From CAXSEF01 sp050955025 (lineage in GTDB: Bacteria; Pseudomonadota; Alphaproteobacteria; Acetobacterales; Acetobacteraceae), in the NCBI GenBank assembly GCA_050955025.1, contig JBPBQX010000343.1, forward strand, positions 1 to 11,088: 11,088 nt of DNA. The letters run 5' to 3'. Both the position numbers and the translations under genes were made by a program. Positions within the stretch are counted from its first letter, which is position 1. Each line of letters begins with the position of its first letter. Under the pieces are notes generated by a model. The model did not search any database. It was given only the letters and a program-made list of their open reading frames with translations, and was not told where the DNA came from. Positions 6,082-11,088 of this stretch are shown one piece after another.

Positions 6082-6897
6082 TCAGTCGAACATGTCGGGC
6101 TGGGACGCGACCAGCTGGTTGTAGATCGTCTGGAAGTGCAGCCAGCCGATGAAGTCGTTGCCGACGTGGTCGAGGCTGTACTGCGCGGTCCTGTCGGACA
6201 GCAGCTGCGGCTTGATGCCGGACGCCTCGACCTGCAGCTGCACCTGGCAGCAGCGCTCCAGCGCGATGAACCAGAACGCCGCGTCGTCGATGCTGTGGCG
6301 GCTCGTGGTCAGCAGGCCGTGGTTCTGGTGCAGGACGCCGCGGTACTTGCCGATCTCGGCGGCGATCGACAGGCCGCTCTCCTTCTCCACCGCGACCGCG
6401 CCGGCCGAGGCGCCGATCACCGCGTGGTTGCCGTAGAAGCACGCCGCGTCCTGGCTCAGCATGTCGAGCGGGCGCCCGGTCGCGCACCACGCGGTGCCGT
6501 GGGTGGTGTGCGCGTGGCACATCGCCATCACGTCGGGGTGCGCGTCGTGCACGGCGGAGTGCAGCACGAAGCCCGCGCGGTTGATGGCGTGGCTTCCCTC
6601 GACGACGTTGCCGGAGTGGTCGGCGAGCACGAGGTTGGACATCCGCACCTGCGAGAAGTGCACGCACATCGGGTTGGTCCAGTACAGCTCGGGCCGCTCC
6701 GGGTCGCGCACCGTGAGGTGTCCCGCGAAGCCGTAGTCAAAGCCGTGCAGCGCGAAGGCGCGCGTGGCCGCGACCAGGTGGCGCTTGCGGTACTCGCGCT
6801 CCTCGGCGAAGGAGGCGAACTTCGGGATCTCCGGGAAGATCAGGCCGGGCTGCTCCGGCTGGTAGATCGAGATGCGGTCGGTGACGGCGTCGAGCAT
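6082..6897 (-). CDS. Class II aldolase/adducin-fold protein, probably not a true aldolase
   Basis: Cytoplasmic zinc-type enzyme of 271 residues in the FucA/AraD/adducin superfamily. AAGGA lies about 6 bases upstream of the ATG. Visible zinc ligands are His128 and His130 in CHAHTTHGTAW and His193 in HQNHG. The stretch GRPLDMLSQDAACFYGNHAV (141-160) and AFWFIALERCCQVQLQ (207-222) are characteristic of the adducin-like branch. In fuculose-phosphate aldolase a Glu lies 19 residues before the first zinc His; here that place is Gly109 in NRAGFVLH, so sugar-phosphate aldol cleavage looks unlikely. Decarboxylases and other lyases also use this fold, so a role in breaking down an imported carboxylate is possible. 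It is the second gene of an operon with the MFS transporter, 55 bases behind it, and is followed by a strong hairpin. Exact reaction unknown. Confidence 0.85.
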   Translation of the reverse strand: MLDAVTDRISIYQPEQPGLIFPEIPKFASFAEEREYRKRHLVAATRAFALHGFDYGFAGHLTVRDPERPELYWTNPMCVHFSQVRMSNLVLADHSGNVVEGSHAINRAGFVLHSAVHDAHPDVMAMCHAHTTHGTAWCATGRPLDMLSQDAACFYGNHAVIGASAGAVAVEKESGLSIAAEIGKYRGVLHQNHGLLTTSRHSIDDAAFWFIALERCCQVQLQVEASGIKPQLLSDRTAQYSLDHVGNDFIGWLHFQTIYNQLVASQPDMFD

Positions 6898-6930
6898 GGG
6901 GGGTCCTTTTCCTGCGATCGGTGCCGGGCT

Positions 6931-6949
6931 CCCGGACGGGAGGTCCGGG
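6931..6949 (-). other. Intergenic hairpin between the MFS and aldolase-fold genes
   Basis: Perfect 7-bp stem, CCCGGAC (6931-6937) with GTCCGGG (6943-6949), and a 5-base loop, starting 3 bases after the MFS stop codon. No T tract follows. It could act as a partial terminator or mRNA-stability element that sets the ratio of the two proteins. Confidence 0.4.
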
Positions 6950-6952
6950 GGT

Positions 6953-8257
6953 TCAGCGGTTGACGATGCGGCGCGGCATGGCGAGCGCGAGCAGGCTGCC
7001 GGCGACGATGCTGGCGGCCAGGGTGTAGACGCCGAGGTCGGTGGAGTGCGTGCGGTCGATGATCCAGCCGATCACGTAGGGGCTGACGAAGCCGGCGAGG
7101 TTGCCGACCGAGTTGATCACCGCGATCCCGGTCGCCGCGGCCGCGCCGGCGAGCATCGCGGTGGGCAGGCACCAGAACTGCGACAGCGTGGTCATCACGC
7201 CCATGGTGGCCACGGTGAGGCCGAGCATGGCGATCGTGGTGTCGCCGTGCGCAGCCACCGCGACCAGCCAGCCGAGCGCGCCGACCATCCCCGGCACGGC
7301 GAGGTGCCAGCGACGCTCGCGCGCCGCGTCGGAGCGGCGGCTGACGAGGACCATGGCGGCGGCGCCGCAGCCGTAGGGCAGCACGGTGAGCAGGCCGATC
7401 GACAGCGGGCTGGACACGCCGGCGCCCTTGATGAGCGTCGGCAGCCAGAAGCCGATCCCGTAGAGGCCCATGACGAAGCAGAAGTACACGGCGCACAGCA
7501 GCCACACCCGCGGGTTGGTGAAGCCGTCGCGCAGGGCGTGGGACTGCACGCCCTCGCGGTCCGAGGCCACGTTGCGGGCCAGCAGCGACTTCTCCGCGGG
7601 CGTGAGCCAGCGCGCCGCCTCGATGCCGTTGTCGAGGTAGAACAGCACGGCGATGCCCATGACCACGGACGGCAGCGCCTCGATCAGGAACAGCCAGCGC
7701 CAGCCGGACAGGCCGCCGATCCCGGCCATGGACTGCATGATCCAGCCGGACAGCGGGCCGCCGACCACGCCTGCGATCGGGATGCCGGTCATGAACAGCG
7801 CGATCATCTTGCCGCGCCGCTCGGCCGGGTACCAGTAGGTGAGGTAGAGGATCACGCCGGGGAACAGGCCGGCCTCGGCGACGCCGAGCAGGAAGCGCAG
7901 GGTGTAGAACACCGTCGGCGTGGCGACGAACACCATGGCGGCGGACAGCGCGGCCCAGGTCAGCATCACGCGCGCGATCCACACGCGCGCGCCCACCTTG
8001 TGCAGGATGATGTTGCTCGGCACCTCGAACAGGAAGTAGCCGAGGAAGAAGATGCCGGCGCCGAGGCCGTAGACCGTCTCGCTGAAGTGCAGCTCGCCCA
8101 GCATCTGCAGCTTGGCGAAGCCCACGTTGACACGGTCCAGGTACGCAACGACGTAGCAGAGGAACAGGAACGGCATCAGTCGCCAGGTGACCTTGGCGTA
8201 GACCGACTGCTCCGTCCGCGCGGGAAACGGAACCTCTCCAGCAAACGCCTGGGACAT
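6953..8257 (-). CDS. MFS transporter, anion:cation symporter (ACS) family
   Basis: Inner-membrane secondary transporter of 434 residues, normal for the family. GAGGA lies about 6 bases upstream of the ATG at 8255-8257. Twelve hydrophobic segments can be counted, six on each side of a charged central loop (about 210-240, containing TPAEKSLLARN). The N-terminal signature YLDRVNVGFAKL (39-50) and, between TM4 and TM5, YWYPAERRGK followed by GGPLSGWIM, are typical of the ACS family, which takes up organic anions such as hexuronates, tartrate, phthalate and 4-hydroxyphenylacetate with protons. The substrate cannot be told from sequence, but a carboxylate handled by the downstream aldolase-fold protein is the simplest guess. 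It is the first gene of that operon and diverges from the LysR regulator gene across 137 bases, so control by that regulator is likely. Confidence 0.92.
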   Translation of the reverse strand: MSQAFAGEVPFPARTEQSVYAKVTWRLMPFLFLCYVVAYLDRVNVGFAKLQMLGELHFSETVYGLGAGIFFLGYFLFEVPSNIILHKVGARVWIARVMLTWAALSAAMVFVATPTVFYTLRFLLGVAEAGLFPGVILYLTYWYPAERRGKMIALFMTGIPIAGVVGGPLSGWIMQSMAGIGGLSGWRWLFLIEALPSVVMGIAVLFYLDNGIEAARWLTPAEKSLLARNVASDREGVQSHALRDGFTNPRVWLLCAVYFCFVMGLYGIGFWLPTLIKGAGVSSPLSIGLLTVLPYGCGAAAMVLVSRRSDAARERRWHLAVPGMVGALGWLVAVAAHGDTTIAMLGLTVATMGVMTTLSQFWCLPTAMLAGAAAATGIAVINSVGNLAGFVSPYVIGWIIDRTHSTDLGVYTLAASIVAGSLLALAMPRRIVNR

Positions 8258-8341
8258 GGTCGTCCTCGCCTCCCCTGATGTTCGCGCCGCCGTTGGCCGG
8301 CGTGCGCGTGTTCCTCTGAGCGTCGGACGAAGCGGGGCGGC

Positions 8342-8347
8342 TTGACA
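8342..8347 (+). promoter_or_regulatory. Possible -35 element of the LysR-type gene
   Basis: TTGACA is an exact match to the sigma70 -35 consensus, 48 bases before the regulator's ATG. No good -10 box follows at 16-18 bases (TTCACG or TCACGT), which fits either a regulator-dependent promoter or coincidence. Positions expected for the -10 fall inside the dyad at 8357-8376. Confidence 0.35.
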
Positions 8348-8355
8348 AACGACAA

Positions 8356-8383
8356 GAATTCACCTTCACGTGAATTGAATTCA
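8356..8383. promoter_or_regulatory. Probable LysR-type operator between divergent genes
   Basis: An AT-rich island in very GC-rich surroundings. It holds a perfect dyad AATTCAC-N6-GTGAATT (8357-8376), an overlapping 10-bp palindrome TTCACGTGAA (8365-8374), and a direct repeat GAATTCA at 8356-8362 and 8377-8383, 21 bases (two helical turns) apart. Position between the divergent MFS and LysR-type genes and ending 11 bases before the regulator's ATG suits autorepression plus control of the MFS-aldolase operon. The spacing differs by one from the textbook T-N11-A box (here T-N12-A). Confidence 0.6.
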
Positions 8384-8394
8384 TCCGAACGGCG

Positions 8395-9324
8395 ATGCGC
8401 CAGATCCCGAGCTTCCTCGCACTCAGGGCCTTCGAGGCGGCCGCTCGGCTGGGCAGCTTCGTGCTGGCCAGCGAGGAGCTGCACCTCACGCCGTCCGCGA
8501 TCAGCCACCAGGTGCGCTCGCTCGAGGCGCACTTCGACCGCCTGCTGTTCGTGCGCCGCAACCGCCAAGTCGCGCTGACGCCGGAGGGGCGCGGCCTGCT
8601 GGGGCGGCTGACCCCGGCGCTCGACGCGATCGAGGCAGCGTGCGCCGAGGTCGGGCGCGGGCCCGCGGTGCAGACGCTGTGCGTGCACTGCGCGCCCTCC
8701 TTCGCCTCGAAGTGGCTGGGGCCGCGGCTGCCGCTGTTCATGCGCAGCCATCCCGGCATCGGCATCCGGCTGTCGGCGAGTGCGGACCCGATCGACCTCA
8801 TGCGCCACGAGGAGCTCGACCTGGTGATCGCCTACGGCCCGGTGCCGCCGCGCCGCGGGGTCGTGGTGGAGGGGCTCGGCGTGGAGCAGGTGGCGGCGCT
8901 CGCGGCCCCGGACGTGGGCCGCATGCACGACCCGCTCGACGCGTCGGCGCTGCGCCGGCTGGTGCTGATCGAGTCCGCGGTGAGCCCGGTGCGCTGGGCG
9001 GACTGGTGCGGCCTGAACGGGGTGGCGCTGCCCGCGGCGGGCGCAGCGTCCAGGCCCTCGTTCGACCGCGGCGCCCTGGCGGTGTCGGCGGCGGTGCAGG
9101 GGCTCGGCGCCGTGCTGGAGAGCACGCGCTTCGCCCAGGAGGAGATCGCGCGGGGCGAACTGGTGCTGCTGGGCGGCAGGGCGATGCGCTCCGTGCCGCG
9201 CACGCTGCACTTCCTGTGCACCCGCACGGCGCAGCGTGAGCTGCCCAGGGTGGTCGCGTTCCGCGAGTGGCTGCTGGAGACGCTGGCGCGGGAGTCGGTC
9301 GACGCGGAGCCGGTGTGGGGCTGA
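8395..9324 (+). CDS. LysR-type transcriptional regulator, GcvA-like
   Basis: DNA-binding regulator of 309 residues, usual length for the family. The N-terminal winged helix-turn-helix (about 5-65) shows LRAFEAAARLGSFVLASEEL, LTPSAISHQVRSLE and ALTPEGRGLL, the hallmark pattern of the GcvA-like subgroup. The rest (about 90-300) is the periplasmic-binding-protein-like effector domain. An in-frame stop at 8371-8373 makes the ATG at 8395 the first possible ATG start. I see no clear ribosome-binding site before it (ATCCGAACGGCG), so translation may be weak or the leader very short. It diverges from the MFS-aldolase operon and probably regulates that operon and itself through the dyad at 8356-8383. 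Despite the resemblance to GcvA, nothing here indicates glycine metabolism; the effector is probably the MFS substrate or a product of it. Confidence 0.92.
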   Translation: MRQIPSFLALRAFEAAARLGSFVLASEELHLTPSAISHQVRSLEAHFDRLLFVRRNRQVALTPEGRGLLGRLTPALDAIEAACAEVGRGPAVQTLCVHCAPSFASKWLGPRLPLFMRSHPGIGIRLSASADPIDLMRHEELDLVIAYGPVPPRRGVVVEGLGVEQVAALAAPDVGRMHDPLDASALRRLVLIESAVSPVRWADWCGLNGVALPAAGAASRPSFDRGALAVSAAVQGLGAVLESTRFAQEEIARGELVLLGGRAMRSVPRTLHFLCTRTAQRELPRVVAFREWLLETLARESVDAEPVWG

Positions 9325-9334
9325 GCCCCGCGCC

Positions 9335-9358
9335 GGCCCGCGGGACCGCGGCCGGGCC
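9335..9358. terminator. GC-rich inverted repeat between convergent LysR-type and GntP genes
   Basis: GGCCCG (9335-9340) pairs with CGGGCC (9353-9358), and inside it CGCGG and CCGCG form a second, tightly spaced inverted pair. It occupies the 42-base gap between the two convergent stop codons, so it may end transcription from both sides. It has no T tract. Confidence 0.4.
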
Positions 9359-9366
9359 ACAGGGCG

Positions 9367-10752
9367 TCACACCAGCCCGGTGGTCCGGTAGAGCGCGATG
9401 ACCAGGAACACGGTGACGGTCTTGATCAGGGTGATGACGAAGATGTCGCCGTAGGACTGGCGGTGGGTGAGGCCGCACACCGCCAGCACGGTGATCACCG
9501 CGCCGTTGTGCGGCAGGTCGTCCATGCCGCCGCTGGCCATGGCGGTGATGCGGTGCATGACCTCGAGCGGGATGTGGGCGGCGTCGGCGGCGGCGGCGAG
9601 CTGCCCGCCCAGCGCCGCGAGCGCGATGCTCAGGCCGCCCGACGCGGAGCCGGTGATGCCGGCGAGCGTGGTGGTGGCGACAGCCGCCTTGACCAGCGGG
9701 TCGGGGATCACGGCGAGCGCGTCGCGCGCCACGATGAAGCCCGGCAGCGCCGCGATCACGCCGCCGAAGCCGAACTCGGAGGCGGTGTTGAGCGTGGCGA
9801 GCAGGGCGCCGGCGACCGCGGACTTGGTGCCCTCGTTGAAGCGGCCGCGGACGGCGCGGAAGCCGAGCGCCACGGTCAGCAGCACGCCCACGAGCAGCGC
9901 CGCCTCCAGCGCCCAGATCGCGGTGAAGGCGGGGACGTCGGTGACGAGCGGCTCGGGCAGGCCGGGCAGGCTCACGGTGTCGGTTTTCCCGAAGACGCCG
10001 GGGATGAGCCCGGTGAACAGCCTGTTCAGCACCCACACCGAGAGCAGCGGCAGCACGGCCACCGGCCATGGCGGCACGGCGCCCTCCTCCACGTGGTCGG
10101 GCTCGTTGAGGTGGTTGGTGCCGTAGCCCTCGTCGCCCGCGCGCCGGGCGCGCCACTGCAGGTAGCCGACGCCTGCGACCAGGATCACCGCGGAGCCGAC
10201 GGTGCCCAGGATCGGCGCGGCCCAGGCGGTGGTGTGGAAGAACGCGGTGGGGATGATGTTCTGGATCTGCGGGGTGCCGGGCAGCGCGTCCATGGTGACG
10301 CTGAAGGCGCCCAGCGCCAGGGCGGCGGGCATCAGGCGCTTGGGGATGCGCGCCTCGCGGAACAGCTCGGTGGCGAAGGGGTAGACGGCGAACACCACCA
10401 CGAACAGCGACACGCCGCCGTAGCAGAGCACGGCCGCGACCAGCACGGTGGCGAGGATGGCGCGCCGTGCGCCGACCAGGCGGATGATGGCGATGGTGAT
10501 GGAGCGCGCGAAGCCAGACATCTCCATCAGCTTGCCGAACACGGCGCCGAGCAGGAACACCGGGAAGTACAGCTTCACGAACACCACGGCCTTGGCCATG
10601 AACAGCCCGGTGAAGGCGGTGGGCACCGCCGACGGCGCGGTCAGCAGCACCGGCAGCATGGCGGCCACCGGCGCGAACAGGATGACGCTGAACCCTCGGT
10701 AGGCGAGGATCATCAGAAGCAGGAGCCCGAGGAGGGCGATCGCGACGCTCAC
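9367..10752 (-). CDS. GntP-family permease (gluconate/hydroxy-acid type)
   Basis: Inner-membrane proton symporter of about 461 residues with many hydrophobic helices along its length. Family motifs include DALPGTPQIQNIIPTAFF near residue 160 and ASGGMDDLPHNGAVITVLAV near 405, close to the sequence seen in GntP members such as B. subtilis YxjC. The family imports gluconate and related hydroxy acids; YxjC-type members sit beside 3-hydroxybutyrate dehydrogenase. The GTG at 10750-10752 is preferred because AGGGAG (10761-10766) lies 8 bases before it; a GTG three codons earlier (10759-10761) overlaps that site. It lies 66 bases after the SDR stop codon, so the two probably form an operon for uptake and oxidation of a hydroxy acid. 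The precise substrate is not readable. Confidence 0.9.
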   Translation of the reverse strand: MSVAIALLGLLLLMILAYRGFSVILFAPVAAMLPVLLTAPSAVPTAFTGLFMAKAVVFVKLYFPVFLLGAVFGKLMEMSGFARSITIAIIRLVGARRAILATVLVAAVLCYGGVSLFVVVFAVYPFATELFREARIPKRLMPAALALGAFSVTMDALPGTPQIQNIIPTAFFHTTAWAAPILGTVGSAVILVAGVGYLQWRARRAGDEGYGTNHLNEPDHVEEGAVPPWPVAVLPLLSVWVLNRLFTGLIPGVFGKTDTVSLPGLPEPLVTDVPAFTAIWALEAALLVGVLLTVALGFRAVRGRFNEGTKSAVAGALLATLNTASEFGFGGVIAALPGFIVARDALAVIPDPLVKAAVATTTLAGITGSASGGLSIALAALGGQLAAAADAAHIPLEVMHRITAMASGGMDDLPHNGAVITVLAVCGLTHRQSYGDIFVITLIKTVTVFLVIALYRTTGLV

Positions 10753-10760
10753 GGCATTCA

Positions 10761-10766
10761 CTCCCT
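10761..10766 (-). promoter_or_regulatory. Ribosome-binding site that decides the GntP start
   Basis: AGGGAG on the minus strand, 8 bases before the GTG at 10750-10752. The earlier GTG (10759-10761) overlaps its last base and is therefore an unlikely start. An ATG nearby (10755-10757) is in another frame. Confidence 0.6.
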
Positions 10767-10773
10767 GTTGTCC

Positions 10774-10799
10774 GGGGCGGCTCGTTCGCCGGCCGCCCC
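10774..10799 (-). other. Intergenic hairpin between the SDR and GntP genes
   Basis: GGGGCGGC (10774-10781) pairs with GCCGCCCC (10792-10799) across a 10-base loop, between the SDR stop codon and the GntP ribosome-binding site. As in the MFS-aldolase gap, it could modulate expression of the second gene. There is no T tract. Confidence 0.35.
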
Positions 10800-10818
10800 T
10801 GGATCGCTGCGGCGGCGG

Positions 10819-11088
10819 CTAGTCGGCGGTCCAGCCCCCGTCGATCACGAGCGAGGTGCCGGTCATCAGGGCGGAGGCGTCGCCGGCGAGGAACACCACC
10901 GCGCCCATCAGGTCCTCGACCTGGCCGACGCGTCCTAGCTTGATGCGCGCGAGCACCTCGGCGCGGAACGCCGCGTCGGCGAGGTAGGGCCGGGTGAGCG
11001 GCGTCTCCACGAAGGTCGGGCACAGCGTGTTGACGCGGATGCCGTGCGGCGCGAGGTCGATCGCCGACGCCTTGGCCAGGCCCTCCAG
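10819..11088 (-). CDS. Short-chain dehydrogenase/reductase (SDR), C-terminal fragment cut by window edge
   Basis: NAD(P)-dependent oxidoreductase, last 89 residues only; the rest lies beyond the right edge. The frame stays open to 11088. The fragment begins LEGLAKASAIDLAPHGIRVN, the segment that directly follows the catalytic YxxxK in classical SDRs, so the active site and the Rossmann nucleotide-binding motif are outside the window. It continues with TLCPTFVETPL, then LGRVGQVEDLMGAVVFLAGD and the closing TGTSLVIDGGWTAD, all standard for the classical family. Being upstream of a GntP permease in the same direction suggests it oxidises a hydroxy acid or sugar acid, for example 3-hydroxybutyrate or a gluconate-like compound, but the fragment cannot settle this. 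Confidence 0.9.
   Translation of the reverse strand: MEGLAKASAIDLAPHGIRVNTLCPTFVETPLTRPYLADAAFRAEVLARIKLGRVGQVEDLMGAVVFLAGDASALMTGTSLVIDGGWTAD

Noticed and set aside
8342..8578. Short plus-strand open frame starting at TTG 8342
   Set aside because: It is in a different frame from the LysR-type gene, begins inside the promoter region and shows no family similarity.
6840..8801. Minus-strand open frame of 653 codons over the MFS and LysR-type genes
   Set aside because: It crosses the AT-rich operator and two real genes out of frame; the MFS and LysR-type frames carry all the family motifs.
8798..11023. Minus-strand open frame of 741 codons over the GntP gene
   Set aside because: It is out of frame with both the GntP permease and the SDR fragment and is low-complexity Arg/Pro/Ala.
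1..11088. Mobile element, CRISPR array, phage or defence system
   Set aside because: No transposase, integrase, spaced direct-repeat array, terminal repeat pair or tRNA attachment site is visible; all genes belong to common metabolic or transport families.

Overview
This very GC-rich window (about 70% by eye) carries seven protein genes, five complete and two cut by the window edges. It looks chromosomal. I see no rRNA, tRNA, CRISPR array, transposase or integrase. An RND efflux pump, a periplasmic PQQ dehydrogenase with a c-type cytochrome, a GcvA-like LysR regulator and transporters of the ACS and GntP types together point to a Gram-negative proteobacterium, probably alpha or beta. The genus cannot be read from the sequence.

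Layout from left to right. (1) 1-2453 (+): C-terminal three quarters of an RND efflux permease. (2) 2532-5803 (-): a PQQ-dependent dehydrogenase (4052-5803) followed by a separate three-part cytochrome c (2532-3827). The 224-base gap between them holds two tandem GC hairpins, a weak promoter candidate and a leader hairpin, so the pair may be functionally linked but transcribed separately. (3) 6082-8257 (-): an ACS-type MFS transporter followed 55 bases on by a class II aldolase/adducin-fold protein, probably one operon. (4) 8395-9324 (+): a LysR-type regulator transcribed divergently from the MFS gene. Between them is an AT-rich island with a strong dyad, the likely operator. (5) 9367-11088 (-): the 3' end of an SDR dehydrogenase followed by a GntP-family permease, probably another operon.

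How the genes may work together (inference): the PQQ enzyme would oxidise an alcohol, aldehyde or sugar in the periplasm and pass electrons to its cytochrome. The MFS and GntP carriers would import organic, hydroxy or sugar acids, and the aldolase-fold and SDR enzymes would process them in the cytoplasm. The LysR protein most likely controls the MFS-aldolase operon. No PQQ biosynthesis genes are present.

The observations most worth following up are: the PQQ dehydrogenase has the Asp-x-Asp signature of lanthanide-dependent enzymes, but has Asp where the family has a metal-binding Glu and lacks the adjacent-cysteine pair; its cytochrome has an unrecognised two-part N-terminal region; and the aldolase-fold protein lacks the catalytic glutamate of true class II aldolases. 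I found no wholly new system that I could defend beyond these.
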